Positions 34,344 to 47,085 of a DNA stretch of 64,000 bases are shown in pieces. The notes below the pieces were generated by a model. It was not told where the DNA came from. It did not search any database and saw only the letters and a list, made by a program, of their open reading frames with translations. The position numbers and the translations under genes are program-made. Source of the stretch: Cylindrodendrum hubeiense (taxonomy: Eukaryota; Ascomycota; Sordariomycetes; Hypocreales; Nectriaceae); NCBI GenBank assembly GCA_014621425.1, contig JAANBB010000020.1, forward strand, positions 1 to 64,000, given 5' to 3'. Positions within the stretch are counted from its first letter, which is position 1. Each line of letters begins with the position of its first letter.

Positions 34344-36239
34344 TTATAGAATATAGCGGAAATTCTTGTTCTGGATATCCGTCTCGTCAACCTGAAGCAA
34401 CCCCTCGTCACTGTCAAGATCGACATGGCGAACATCCTCAGGGTTAATGTTGACACCCTGTTCCTTGTCTCGGCGCCCGTTTTCCCAAGACAGGAAGAGC
34501 CGGAAGACAATTACCAAAACGATAGTAATGGCAAAGCAGACCAGGATAGTGGTATAGGCAGTCTGTATTTGGCTAGGTCAGCGATCTCCACATCTCCAAA
34601 GCAGTGGGGTAGAGATCAACTTACATGGTAGTTCGGAGCCTCAGTCGCCTTGAAAAACTGCGGGCCGCTTAGGTTCCCCGCACAATAGCCCAAGAAGATC
34701 ATTGCCATCACCGTCGACTTCTTAGTGAAGCCTGCGATATTGCTAGATGCCAGGGAGAGCATGAGCGGGAAAGCAGGTGAAACGGCCATGACGAGCCAGA
34801 AGCCTGCGAGACGAGCGAGCCTTTCGGCGTCGGGGAGCAGCTTGACCATGAGAATTCCAGCAATGGCCATCAGGAAGATGAAAACGAGTGCTATGAGGCG
34901 AGACTTTCGGACATTGGAGGTGAAAACGGCAGCCAGGAAGACGGTGAGGAGCTGGAAACCTGCAGCCGGGAGACCCATGAGGATTGTTTCAAACTTGTCG
35001 TAGCCGAAACCTTTGATAATAAGGGTGTTGAACTGTCAAAAGTCAGCAACGATATCACCAATGCAGAGGGAGTATGCATACGCTAGTAGTTCCGCCGTTG
35101 GGAACGCAGATGACAAACGAGAAGAAGAAGAACCACCACGCCTTGGGGTCCTTGAGAGCCTCGATAAACTGATCGCGGTCCCACTTCTTGGTCTGGGTGG
35201 TCTTCTGGTACTTTTGGGGACGGAGGGCAACGAACTCGCGCTCAGCAGGGGTCAGGAACTTCGCAGTGAGAGGAGAGTCGGGTAGGTAGAACCACGCAAC
35301 GACGGACCACGCAACGGTGATGAGGCCGAAAAGAAGGAAGAGAACCTAACACTGTTAGTTCAGAAGTTCCAACGAGGATATCAGTATGAATACCAACCTT
35401 CCACTGAGACAGGCTGCCCTGGTAGTGCAGAAGACCGTACGCAATCATAGAACCAATGATGCTCGCAGAGGCATTGCCCGCGAACCAGAAAGAGTGGCGA
35501 GAGACATGCTCTGTCGGAGTATACCACATGCCAGTAATGAGCGAGAAGCCAGGGCTGATGGCACTTTCAAAAACACCGAGCAGGGTTCGGAGGACCATCA
35601 GACTCGCATAGTTGGACGAAACAGCGTGGAGGGTCAGGACAATGCCCCAGAGGAAACTGCATTAAGTCAGCGACAAGAACGACCCAGATAGATGGTGAAG
35701 GATGGCCTACATCAACACGCTAAGGTATTTTCCGAGAGGAAACTTGACGAAGCCGAGCGAAATGGGGTATGATGCGACGAGGTAGCCGATGTAGAAGACA
35801 CTGGATGTCCAACTGTACTGCTGGCCGACAAGGTGCTATTACCGCGATTAGTGTATGTCCTGTGGGTTTTAAGATCCACAAGGCGACATACCAGGTCTTC
35901 CTGTAGTCCCAGGATGGCGCTGTATGCGAGACTCGTCTCTGAGGCTGGTCAGTATTCATAGAATCTGCAGTTGCAGGGTGTTCACATACTATCCAGATAC
36001 TGAAGGCCGTAACTGACAATGAGAATAGGCATGAGGCTGCCAAATAGCATTAACATAACCAAACTTGAGACTGGATTTCATATTTGGTGCACTTACTGCA
36101 TGTCAATCTTGCGGACCAACTTCTTCTCGTCCTCGGGTCCAAGGACTTCCATGCTGCCGTACTCCATAGCGGCAACGTCGCTATTCGGAGTGTCGGACTT
36201 GGAATCAACGCCGTCGTGGCTCTGCACCTTGTTCTCCAT
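34344..36239 (-). CDS. MFS transporter, allantoate permease (ACS/DAL5) family
   Basis: Eight minus-strand exons: 36239-36097, 36036-35990, 35938-35892, 35835-35711, 35656-35398, 35345-35082, 35032-34625 and 34562-34344. Together they encode 503 residues. The pattern is that of the anion:cation symporter branch: IVSYGLQYLDKTSLAY in TM1, HLVGQQYSWTSSVFYIGYL, VLRTLLGVFESAISPG, GMWYTPTEHVSRHSFWF, and the C-terminal ETDIQNKNFRYIL that ends many DAL5-like proteins. It has twelve helices and sits in the plasma membrane. Known members import allantoate, ureidosuccinate, nicotinate or vitamins; this substrate is unknown. The small 47-base exons restore the conserved LDKTSLAY motif, which supports the model. 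A TATATTA word lies about 115 bases upstream of the ATG. Confidence 0.9.
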
Positions 36240-37007
36240 GGTGGCGAAGGGATTGGATTGTTTGAAGAGACTTCAAGAACGCGGCAAGGACAGATGTCTG
36301 CTGGTCTGGGCGGCTCAATTGGAAACACGGATGGTCGGACGAGCGAAGCCTAATATACCACGGCATTGAGGCGCGACCAGATGCTGCGACGGCGCGTCCA
36401 CCAATGGCAATGTGGAGGGAAGGCTGCGAAGAGCCCGGGCGCCTTCGCCACGACGGCGTATCTTGGAGGCGGGAGTTCGGATCATCCTCGACGCTTGCTT
36501 CGCGTCCCTCCCAGATAGAGTTGACGCGTGTTATTGGCCAGATTAATCGACGAGAGTGTGGATACTCGCGGGGAATCCTTGCGCAGGGCGATTAGCCGAT
36601 AACGTTGGCCGCCGTCAAAGCCCAAAATTGGGTAAACAAGGGGTAGCGGGAGGTCAAAGAGAGCCATGCATGAACCCATGATAAGGGGCGGTGTCATGAG
36701 TTCTAGATGTCATCTGTATCTCTCACGTGTTGTAGCTGGATTGGGTACATGAATCGCGGAGAGTAGACAGTGGAGCAGCTTCAAGGAATGTGTTAGTGAG
36801 AGATCTGCTTCGGTGTTTTTAGAATGGGAAGTTATCTGGATTCCGTGATGACAATCCCAACTTTACTACAACAGGGTATACAGTTCCATCTCCCAATACT
36901 TAGAGTCTATGCTTCTATTAATCCTGTTTATTCTATGTAGTTTACCTGATTCTGGTGGTATTTATTCATACATGCGTAATGTTTACGTTGGGGCCGACCC
37001 ATCTACC
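36240..37007. other. Intergenic between two minus-strand genes
   Basis: About 770 bases: the promoter of the MFS gene at the left end and the 3' flank of the regulator gene at the right. No gene was recognised. Confidence 0.45.
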
Positions 37008-39008
37008 CTATATACTTGCCGTGGAGCAACTTTCAATAATCTGTCGCATCGCCTGCATGGAGATGCAAGTTACGCTCTTGGCTTCTTGGAGCAGGTGAAG
37101 GGCATGTTTCATGCTGGGGTCTGAGATGACCCTTGAAATCCATTCCTGGTGCACTGGGTCGTGGGTCTCGATGCCTGCTATCAGCAGCGACCACTGGAAC
37201 CTCTCTAGGAGCTGCACTGGTCCCGTCGCCATGGTGTAGTATGCTGCCGCTACTAGTTCTCTCAAAGCCCACTGCACTTCAGAGGGTACTGGTCGCTCGC
37301 CGAAGTACGAGTTCCGGCTGCGGTAGAAGTAGATCTGCAGTGCATGGAAGAAGGTGACAGTCACAAGGGCCATGAGGAATGGCGAGGAGCCTTGCCGTTC
37401 AGAGTCGGCAACAAGGTTCGAAATAAAAGGGTGGTCCTGCGATTGTGAGTAAATGCAAACCGACACTGGACCGACAACGTACCTCTTGAATCCTGTCGAG
37501 GCTCCTCTTGATCCTCACCCTTGCTACTAGGGTTTGGTCCTCAGGAGCCTGGCTGTAGAGGTTAATGTCGTGATGAATGGCAATAAGGTCGAAGTAGATC
37601 CCCAGGACAGTCGAGTCTTGGATCTTTGGCAATTGGGTCAGCCCAATAACCGTGGGGACTTCGTCTGTCCCCGGAAACGTAGTGCGTGACAGCCGCCAGA
37701 TGCGGTGTCGCTTTTCGTGGTTTTGGCTCACGTAGCTGGTGAAGGCACCGCCGCCGCCAAAAAAGCCGCAGAAGCCGTCTCGGTCGTACAGGTAAGTGAG
37801 TATTCTGGCGATGAGGACCTGGTCTGAGGTCGGGGAGTTCACAGATGCGGATAAGCTCGCGCTCGCGCAGAGCTCATCCAGGTTGTAGCTTTTCACATAG
37901 GCCAAGACCGACTCGCTCAGTTCCCGCAGCTTCTGCACGTTGAGCGGACTGCGACGCATCCAGAACATGTACATGTATAAAAAGGACAGCATCATGGCAA
38001 CGTGATCAGGTTGTGAGAGGGGGTCCAGCGCCTGGAGGAATAGCTTCGAGCCGCGCTGGTAGTGGTTCCACGACTCCTGCGGCGTCTCGTGGCCCACGCC
38101 CTGGTGGATGGCGAGTTCGCTGTGGGAGACGGCGAGCAGAAAGTGCAGGGCCATGCCGTTCTCGAGCGCACGGTTGAGGAAGAGGGCATGCGCAGACACG
38201 GCGGCAGTGCGCGTCGATTTCAGCGGTGCGAAGACGACGCGGTGGAAGGATACGGCCTGCATGTCACTGCTGCCGGTGGACGGGGCGTATTCTGCCCCGA
38301 TTGTGCTGGCAAAGAAGAGGGCCGTGGTGGCCGTTGGGTAGTTGGCCGAGTTGAAGGGATTGAAGGGCAGCGACATTGGGAACTGATGAGTGTTGTAGAC
38401 ATGTTGCTGGCGGTTGGACTCGACGATCCAATCATCCCCGGCCAGGTTAGGAGTAAGACCTGATGCCGGCTCCAGCAGCATCAGGGACGTGATGCCCTCG
38501 TTCAGCCCAAAGCTGGGCAATACCAGGTCTGTGCCGATGTCAATGGCCAGTGCGCCAGCCTCATCCAGGCTCTGGTTTATGTCAAAGTACTCGGGCTCCA
38601 TGCTGTGATGGTGTTGCGTGGATGCGCCGGGAGCGTCGGCGGAACTCACCAGCGCAACTCGCGAGGCGTCGCTGTCCTGCTGCGGCTCCTCGCTCGCAGG
38701 CTTCGGGAGAATGACCTCGGGCGTCCAGCCATCGCGGTCCTTGATCGGGCCCTGGCCGCGGCGCCTCTCAGCGAGGGGGGGCGGTTGGGGCGCCCATTCA
38801 CACTGCAGCTTGAGGCGCACACAGCGGCCGCATTCGGGACGCAGCTCATCGCACTTGACGCGCTTCGTGATGCAGGTGCGGCAGCCTGAATGCGCCAATC
38901 TCGTCAACCGGGGTATCGATATCCGACGCTGCCAAGGGCCTTACCGTTTTTCGATCGCTTTCCGCGCTCTACACGACGACGCCGGGGTGCCGCAGGATCC
39001 ATTTGCAT
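37008..39008 (-). CDS. Zn2Cys6 transcription factor
   Basis: Minus-strand exons are 39008-38945, 38885-37483 and 37436-37008, giving 631 residues. The binuclear zinc cluster C-x2-C-x6-C-x6-C-x2-C-x6-C lies at about residues 23-49 (CRTCITKRVKC, then CGRCVRLKLQC) and is preceded by a strongly basic start (APRRRRVERGKRSK). A small first exon with ATG is required, because the second exon alone has only a TTG start. After a Pro/Ser-rich linker comes a long helical region of the fungal-specific regulatory type (LENGMALHFLLAVSHSELA). The protein is nuclear. It is divergent from a carboxylesterase gene 332 bases away, whose control is the obvious hypothesis. Confidence 0.88.
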
Positions 39009-39340
39009 GTGTACAGTGTGGGACTGACAAGTCGAGAATTGGACGCCGCGCGAGGAACGAGATAAATGGTTCCACTCTTATCACCGCGCTAGAGGCCATG
39101 ACGCTGGTCGATTAATCTGGCGAATCACGGGCCGCCGTCGTCGTCGACGTTGGATTGAGCTTCAAGGCGAGGGTCGAGTCGGGCAGATTGCCCAGCTCCC
39201 GAAACGTCCGACCTTCCGAGTGATCCATTTCTTTTGTGCTTGATAAGAGAATTCCTGTCCATTTCTCTCTGGCGTGCTGCAGTGATAGCAAGTTGCATGC
39301 CTCCAACCGCGGCGCTGCAGAACCGCTTACACTTGGCACC
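39009..39340. promoter_or_regulatory. Bidirectional promoter between regulator and esterase
   Basis: Only 332 bases lie between the two divergent ATGs. A Zn2Cys6 factor commonly binds CGG triplets. Several CGG/CCG words occur here, but I could not pick out a convincing spaced pair. Confidence 0.45.
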
Positions 39341-41056
39341 ATGGGCAACTCCATCTCTTACACCACCTCCGAGTGCCAAGCTGTGCTCCAGGGCGGCGCA
39401 GGAGCAATCAAAGGCCTCCAATTCGACGACAAGTCGCGCCGATTCGCTGCTGTGCCTTATGCAAAGCCGCCCGTTGGGGATCTAAGATGGCGCAGGCCTC
39501 AGCCGCTGTCCGACACGCACAGCTACTCATCACCTGATGGTACTCCCTACGACGCTACTACCTTTGGCCCAGTATGCCCTCAGGCCAATTACTCCAAGAC
39601 CGTCAGTGAGCACATCCCAACGCACACATATGGCGAAGATTGCCTGCGTCTGAACATCTGGACGCCCGCTCCCGACCCCAAAGTTCCTCACCCGAAATGG
39701 CCAGTTGTCATCTGGTTCCACGGCGGATGGTTCCAAGTCGGCGATCCTAGCCAGGAGGAAAGCATGGATCCCACGGAGCTTATTTCCACTGGAAAACTCC
39801 AAGCCATCTTCATTGCCGTCGGCTACCGACTCAATGTCTTTGGCTTTCTGGCAGGCCGCGCCCTGCGCGAGGAATCCAATGGCACGGCAGTGGGCAACTA
39901 CGGTCTCTGGGACCAGCGCCTCGCCATGGATTGGATATACCAAAATATCGAGTCCTTCGGCGGCGACCGTGACAACATTGTGTTGGCAGGGCGCAGCGCA
40001 GGTGCCTACTCAGTACTCGCGCAGACACTGCACGATTTCCGGACTGAGAAACCAAGCGACCGATTCCGCCGCTTGATCATGTATTCAAATGCAATTCCCA
40101 CTCAGCCGAAAACCATAGAGGATTGCGAACCGCAATTTGAAGAGCTTTGCACATATTTCGGAGTGCCGACTGCCTTGGATGGAGCCGAAAAGCTGCGGAG
40201 GCTGCGAGAAGTCAGCGCAAAAGGTCTCTGCTCGGGGATCATGAATCTAAAAAACCACACTTTCCGCCCGGTGACAGATGACCTGTTCATCCACTCAGGC
40301 ATCTTCGACTACTACCGCGACGGGTCATTTGCGGCCGAGTTCAAGAAGCGCCAATTGAGGCTCTTCATCGGCGAAGTCCTCGATGAAAACACTCTGTATG
40401 CCGTCACAAATGGGCCCGACGCAAACCCTCAGTCACTGCAGCTTCAAATATCTAATTACTACCCCCCTGCGACCACCTCGCGTCTTCTGCAGCACTACGG
40501 GCTGCCTAATTCCGAAGACAAGAAGGATTGGGAGAAGTTGTTTGGTCAGATCGTTGCTGATGGCCAAGTCAGAGCGCCGTCACGCTACCTGGCCAACAAT
40601 CTACTGGAAAATGGAGTGGACATCCAACACGTCTGGCGCTACCTAATCGCTTACCGTCTGTCATTTATCACGAACCAGGTTGCTCCGGCCTCATTCGGTG
40701 TGAGCCATGCCATGGATCGACCAATCTGGAAGTACGTCTCTTTCCTCCTACCCCTCTCTCTTCTGTTGACCTCCTTGCTGCTTGTATGAGAACGTTTCGG
40801 CTAATGGTGATGTCTTAGCTACTCAATTACTCACGGCCCAACACCAGACGAGCGCCAACTGATGGACGACTGGATTCGTGACCTGCGGGCGTTTGTCCAC
40901 AACGAGGACGGTTACGTATATGGCACTACCGAACCATCCGAGTACAAGGTCATGGCCCCAGAAGGGAAAATCGAGGTTCAAAATGACCCTCGATGGGGAG
41001 AACTCTTGCAGGTGATGAATATATTTTCAGGTCATCGGAAGGGCTCTAGCTTGTAA
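39341..41056 (+). CDS. Type-B carboxylesterase/lipase
   Basis: Exons 39341-40731 and 40819-41056 give 542 residues. It is an alpha/beta hydrolase of the cholinesterase/carboxylesterase class. The oxyanion-hole motif WFHGGWFQVG and the early EDCLRLNIWTP signature are present. The nucleophile is S219 in GRSAGA, the acid E345 (GEVLDE) and the base H469 (SITHGPTPDE), the last joined by splicing. No signal peptide is seen, so the enzyme is probably intracellular and may act on small esters or lactones. The start is an ATG in good context (GGCACCATGGGC); the frame is open upstream. It is divergent from a Zn2Cys6 regulator. Confidence 0.92.
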
Positions 41057-41677
41057 TTTATGTACACCACTTTGTAGATAGAGACGCTAAATGCCCAAAC
41101 TAATGGTAGAGGCAAATGGCTTAGATAAATATTGATGAGTTCCAAGGGAGCAAATTTTGCATTAGTGTTATTCTCCGGGATACATCCACAATTGTTACCT
41201 TTAGTCGTTAATGCCGAGGGATATCTTTGCGATGCTGTATCAAATGACTGATAGTGTTTGGATCGAGGGCCGTATTGTTACCTGGCTGAAGCCCCTACAC
41301 CGCTATCGCCACCGCCACCGCCACCACTACCACTGCCACCGCCGCCATCCATCAAATATTATACCGGATCCAATGCACAATCATGTATTAAAGAGCAACA
41401 AACCGACTGTCTTGCATGTGGGCCGAGAGCTGTGGAGAGGCTGACCTACACAGCCTCCGTCTAATGAATGTATCAAATGAGGCTATGCTGCCATCGCTTC
41501 CACAACAAATTCAACCTTCGACAGTAAAACGCCCGCCACGTGTAATCTCAGTGTGCCGGTGATTTACCCCGCTCTATTGGCGTCTCAGTTCCCCACGACA
41601 GCATAGTTACCTTGCCCCTTCAATTATTTCTTCTAGCCGTCGGCTGACTTGTTGATCGCTTCTAACCAAGGCTAGTC
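41057..41677. other. Intergenic with a short CCACCG microsatellite
   Basis: About 620 bases. Bases 41301-41351 are a degenerate run of CCACCG/CCACTA triplets with no gene around it. The rest is the promoter of the next plus-strand gene. Confidence 0.5.
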
Positions 41678-43718
41678 ATGTCCTTTGGATGGTCTGCGGG
41701 TGATATTGCTGCGGCAGCATCACTCGTCTATCGCCTCATCCAAGCACTGGACAGCTGTGAGGGGGCAGCTGGTGACTACCGGGAAGCCACATCCTTCCTG
41801 CGAGATTTAAAGCGCACTCTTGAACCATTGCAAGCGTTTTCTGCTTGGAATGCTTATCCGGCATATGGGCAAAGTATTGGAGAACAGGTGGGGCATATCA
41901 AGGCGCCAGTTGAGCAATTTCTGAAGGCTGTTTTGAAATATGGACCCAGTTTGAGCGCCAATGCGGCCCCAGGACATCATCGAAACTGTCTGCGGAAGTT
42001 GCAATGGTACATCTTCATGTCAACGAAGGTGTTAAATCTGAAGAAGTCGATCAAGTCGCACATGCGAATTATTGACACTCTTATGCAGCAATTGACTTTG
42101 TATGCCGACCGATCTAATACGCTTGCATTGGAATTGACTTTGCGTGAAGGGATGTCGTGTGGACAACACAGCAACAACTTCCAGACAACCTTCGGAATTT
42201 CTTCCAAGAGACGATACGTCCAGAGCTCATTACTGTCCTACAGGAGAATCAACCGCCACAAACCCCGACCTTGTTGGAAATTCGTCAAGAAGTTCAGAAC
42301 GCGAGCGGCTCAGGCTCCGCTTCAAGGCTGTTGGAACTTTATGAAGAGCTGTCTTCAAATATGAATATGATCAAACAGGAAGTCAACAGCTCCAAGGCTA
42401 CACAGAAATGCATAGAGTCCTGCCTCCGAAATCATGTCACGAAAACCGGACAAAAGTCGCTTCCGGCTGCAGATGTCCCATCAGATTCGGCAAAGTCGGA
42501 GGACTCTAGTCAGGGTAACAGTCAGACAGTGAGTCGAGAACGTAATAGTATGACCCGAGAGTCTCTACAAGAGGTGTAAGCCAGTTAAGCTCGACCATGA
42601 CAGCTTCTATTAATTTTAATTTCAACAGGTACTACATGATATTTCTATATCTGGGCCATTTCGTGAGGAACTTGTTGTAAGTATTCTACGTCGCTGCACC
42701 ATGTACCCTAGTTGATATTCGGTTAAAGCATTGTTCTGTCACGCTTGATCGAGCCATCCCGAGTCTTGACACCAGTATTGTTAGCGAAGTACAACATTTC
42801 ATTCCTTGATGCAATTGGAAGACCACCACGAATCCTCCCGTATGAGTATTTCCGCCACTTCAATGTATGACTTTTTTTGTTTTCTTGGATGGGAACTGAT
42901 GGGTGATGCGCAGGTTTTAAAATCATGGATTCAGAGCGAATTCAAAGATCTTCCAGGATCTACATGGGTTGATCGAGACAGATACGTAATAATGAGTGCA
43001 GCTCATACTAGAGTGTTAGATGAATATAACTGGAGAGGCTTTGTTACCCCTGGTACAGCAGTTACAATGTCTATGCTCTTACGAAAGCGCCTTGCATCAT
43101 CTTTGAACCCGGGCGAGGTACACTGTCCGGAAAGCAGTTGCTCCGGGTCATGGAAAAGGTCAAGATCTCATTCATGGGCGACCTGGTATGTCCCGCGGAA
43201 TGTTTGGAAACACACGGACTAACTTGGAGCGTAGTCCTGTATGCAAAAAAGAGGTGTGCACTTCAATGTTCGTATCCCTGAATATTGAAGAAGCCTCTAT
43301 CACAGAAGTCGGCAATCGTCTAGATTCCAAGCGAGTTTTCTTACGCCAGCCGAAGCACGCTATAAATGAATTTGCAGCACAACAGAGTGTGGAAAACCAT
43401 CCCCAAGACAGAGTCACCGAGCTTCAATCCAGTATTGCCGATGGCATATCAATGTTTAAGAGAATTGTACAACAGTTGGTCCCAGAACCAAAACCTCCTT
43501 ACCGCATTCGATTCAGCCAGGTTCGCTCCGAGTACGAAGAGAGTAAGAATGGTTTAGGATCCCGCTTCGAGATGAGGACGGACATTTTCAAAAACAGTAT
43601 ATGGAATCATGCACACTACAGAAATCCAGACTTTCAGCCCGAAGAATGGAGTCCCGAGGACGAACATGTTGATAGCAGAGTTGGAGGAAAGTGGAATCGA
43701 AGAAAACGTTGTTTCTAG
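41678..43718 (+). CDS. STAND/NLR-type N-terminal plus ubiquitin-like-domain protein, with one frameshift
   Basis: Proposed exons are 41678-42575, 42629-42676, 42729-42864, 42914-43185 and 43235-43718, about 612 residues. The start MSFGWSAGDIAAAASLVYRL with EGAAGDYREATSFLRDLKRT is typical of the fungal N-terminal domain found on STAND/NLR proteins. A middle coiled part is followed by a ubiquitin-like domain (AKYNISFLDAIGRPPRILPY to TPGTAVTMSMLL) and a small Cys cluster (CPESSC, CPVCKKEVC). Near 42150 the frame jumps by one base: GAAGGGATGTC would read on as REGDVVWTTQQQ if the G-run had four G. This is either a sequencing slip or a real break. The short second exon is less certain than the others. 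Function unknown; a link to heterokaryon or immune-type signalling is inference. Confidence 0.7.
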
Positions 43719-44156
43719 ATGACGTGGATGAGAGGGAGTCGCGGAGATGCATACACTTTGAGAGAGACTCAAGGCACAATCCAACACATAAATTCCCAAT
43801 AAGGTATTTCCCACATACGGCTTTAAGTTTATGGGGATATGGATAAGAGCTCAATCTGAGGCCGGCGGAGGACGGGGGTGGAAGCAGTTAGACTGGAGGC
43901 ACTATTGGATACCCTGCCGAAACTATGCCTCATACTACGTTTCATAGCTTCTTGCAAGTATTCTATTCTTCTAATATGACCACCTTCACTAATTCCACAA
44001 TAGAAATGACCGCGATATTACCTATCTTAAAAATATAAACACTCGGGCGATGTGTGTGTTGACATAGCCCTCCGTATTAGTTCAAGATATACTAAACTGC
44101 ATTTTGCACGAACGGCAAAAAATATTCAATAACATGTGTAACACATGTGGCCGGAT
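43719..44156. other. Intergenic, AT-rich
   Basis: About 440 bases of 3' flank between the ubiquitin-like-domain gene and the tRNA. No further feature was recognised. Confidence 0.45.
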
Positions 44157-44228
44157 CTCTCCCGCCGGGAATTGAACCCGGGTCTCGAGCGTGACAAGCT
44201 CGCATACTGACCACTATACTACGGAAGA
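44157..44228 (-). tRNA. tRNA-Asp (GTC)
   Basis: On the minus strand 72 bases fold as a complete tRNA. The acceptor stem TCTTCCG pairs with CGGGAGA (one G-U), the D-arm contains TAGTGGTCAG, the anticodon stem CGAGC/GCTCG encloses loop TTGTCAC with anticodon GTC, and the T-stem CCGGG/CCCGG encloses TTCAATT. The discriminator is G, as in aspartate tRNAs. There is no intron. Confidence 0.95.
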
Positions 44229-44462
44229 TGCCAGGCGTTTAGCGCCTGTGTAGGTGGATCGGTGACTTCGGCGGCGATACGAGCCCTTTTATTGTTGCGA
44301 TGAATCTCGAGTTGCAGGGGTATGGAAGTCTTGTTGGTCAGTAGTCTGGAAATCAATGCTGGGTGACTCCCACTTAATACAGTTGGTAGACGATTTTCTT
44401 GTTGTAACGGGGTGGCCAGCCTCTTTCATTGATATGCGCGGTGACATCCCGGCCTAGTTTCC

Positions 44463-46533
44463 TTAGAAGCGCAAAATTTCGGTCCAATAATCCCAATCAA
44501 AATCGCCATCGTCCACCAAACAAGAATTATGGCTGTATGTATCCAACACAGTGGGAATCTGAAAACTTTCCTTATTTTTGGTCTGTCTCTTGTCCCAGAG
44601 CAGCTGAATGAACTGCGGCGTGGCATTATATTCCCGAGCACCTTGACTACATACCAACTCCTTTCTGCGCTCCTCCCAGGCCTCCAGAGTCAAGTCGCCG
44701 AGAGCGACAAAGAAAGTGTTCTCAGTGTCGTCGATAAGTTCAGGGTGATCGGTGTAAATATCTTCAACGAGCTTCCAGGCTACCGATACCCGTTCTCCGG
44801 AGCACCGCCATCGTAAGTCGCTAATGACGTAGATGTAGGCATCTACCTCGAAGTTGGAGGTTAGGTGGGTGACCAAATGCGAGGAAAATTTGCTGCGGAA
44901 ACCTTCGGCCGCCATCTCTAGCGAGGTGACGGCCGAGTTGAATAACATGTTGCTTTCTTCCCGATTCATGTAATTATTATAGCCACTGATGGCTCGCCCC
45001 CGGGGATGGTGAATCCTGAATCGCATGCGAGCAATGGCAAGTTTGGCCATTGCTTGTGTGATATTATGTAGGGGTATGCGTTTGTCACAGTTGCGAAAGT
45101 ACTTCAACTGGTAGTTGGCTTCAAGCTCATTAATAGCCTCGTCCTGCAATTCTACCATCCTCTTGCCTCTCATATTGCCCCTGATGATATTATCAAAGAC
45201 CTGAGAGGCCCTAGGTGAGGATCGAAGCCAGTTGGAGACTTCGTACTTCATCAAGACGCACATCATCTCGGTCGGATTGTTGTGCTCTATAGGGGCCTCG
45301 GTCATGTCTGGATGCAAATCCGCGTCGTTGACATTGAGTGGCAGGCGGACGTCGCCAACTTCGGTTACCGGCTTAGCCCCGTGAGCGGAAAAGGCATGAA
45401 CCCTGGAGTCGAGGCCACACAATTGCCACCAGAGACGGATGCGCATTTCCTTTTCGAAGAACGAGATCTTGGTGTCGCCATTCTCTCGATGTAGACCCAT
45501 CTTTTGGGCTAGCCTTACGGCGGCGCCCGTCAGTGTGGAATTGAACCCAGAGTCTGGATCTGCGATGAGGAACAAGTAAAACGCTTCGAGGACCTCGAGT
45601 TCCTTCGTTGTGAGAAAATCGGCCGCGATGAGCGCGCGGACGGTCGCGGCTCGGTAGCGGGTCAACAAGTCGCCCCTGGTCTCGCCGAAGGACGCCTGGC
45701 AGTCGGCCGAGGACATGGAGGTGACAGATAGAGTGTATATTGCGAACAATATTGCTGATAGGGGTTTTGAAACATTGGCAGGATCCCCGCTTGCATCCAA
45801 GATGCGCCGCTGCAGCGTTGGCACGTGGATGATCTTCGTAAGTGGATTGACATTTTCCACAAAAGTCTGCCACAGCCGGTAGATATGTCTTGGTTCTGGG
45901 TGTAATAGGTGGAGTTCAGATTCGGTGTTGGTAATAATGAACTCAAGCGATGGTGTAGGATGCAAGGAGGGGTCGTCGTTGTGACGCAAGATATGGATGG
46001 GAGGGTGCTTGAGCTGGACGCAGTTGTGAGTCTTTAGTTACCGAAGGGTTTCGCAGCAACATACCTCTGAGCTCAGATTATGCCACATATACCTAGTATA
46101 ACATCAGTTTACAGCTCAATAATGTAAATGCTTTGCTAGGCTGGCGATCTTACTGTTCCTTATTTGGCGCATAGTTCTCTGAGGGATTATCCTTGGAGCT
46201 GGGACTCGTCGCGGATGTGACGGACGCCGATTTTTCGGAGTTGCTCTCCTTCAGTTTGGGTTCTGACCAAGGTGAGACCCAGGTATTGGCGTGGTGGGTA
46301 AAATCGATATTCTGCTTCCGCATCAGATCTTCGTACAGAGCTATTCGGGCGAGCAGGTCTTCGTCGGCGGCTCTCTTCCGAGGTCGAGGCGGGGCGGGTG
46401 CCTCATATGCGCACTGAGCTTGTGCCTTGACGCAGTTTGCACAAGGGTCGCCTTTGTCGCATTTGACCTTGCGGCGAGAACAGAGCGAACAGGCGTGCTT
46501 GTGCAGCTTCTCTGCTGCCGTCGGAGGTGGCAT
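44463..46533 (-). CDS. Zn2Cys6 transcription factor with fungal-specific regulatory domain
   Basis: Minus-strand exons are 46533-46154, 46092-46065 (28 bases) and 46013-44463, giving 652 residues. The zinc cluster uses C15, C18, C25, C31, C34 and C41 (CSLCSRRKVKC, then CANCVKAQAQC). It is followed by a basic stretch PRPRKRAADEDLLARI that leads into a dimerising helix. The regulatory domain is recognisable from IYRLWQTFVENVNPLTKIIH through AVRLAQKMGLHRENGD and RIRLWWQLCGLDSR. It is nuclear. It lies next to a metallo-beta-lactamase-fold hydrolase gene on the same strand and an MFS gene beyond that, which may be its targets. The tiny middle exon is supported because it keeps the frame and has consensus splice sites. 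Confidence 0.9.
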
Positions 46534-47085
46534 GATGGCGTAGGTCGAGAGACTTGAAACCGAAGTTCCGAGAATAAGCTGCGAAGTGAATCAGACAGCG
46601 AGTGGACTGATTCATCAATATTCAAGTTGCGTCGGTGAAAGCTGATCGAAATGATGGCCGTGTTGGGTTTAAGACGGCGTCTCGGGGATGACATAGTTGG
46701 ACCTCGGGGGCTTCGGGTCCTAAGATGGTCTAGCGCATTTTGTTTCGGGCCCGACGTCGCGCCACCAATTATATGATATCATACCATCCAAGACACGGCT
46801 CAACACTGGGATCACGGTTAGAGATGACAGCTCGAAGGGATACAAAAGAGTTTTTGATGTCAAGTGTTCATACATCAATAATCGATAGTGTCGAAATGAA
46901 TTCAATAGTGAGTAAGAGGGGTATTAAGCGATCACATTTGTGCACTAATTGTATTTACTACGTGCGTCGCTTAGATCTATGTATGGATCTTTGAGAGCAA
47001 AGGCTTGTTAATAAATAAGGATAAAGAAAAGCGCGAAGGTACAAAAATGGAAAGAAATCTTGGAAGGATGAGGCATAGTTGACAT
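46534..47085. other. Intergenic between two minus-strand genes
   Basis: About 550 bases with the promoter of the Zn2Cys6 gene on the left and the 3' flank of the hydrolase on the right. No gene was recognised. Confidence 0.45.

Noticed and set aside
41301..41351. CCACCG run as a possible CRISPR or regulatory array
   Set aside because: Simple microsatellite with no spacers; eukaryotic nuclear DNA.
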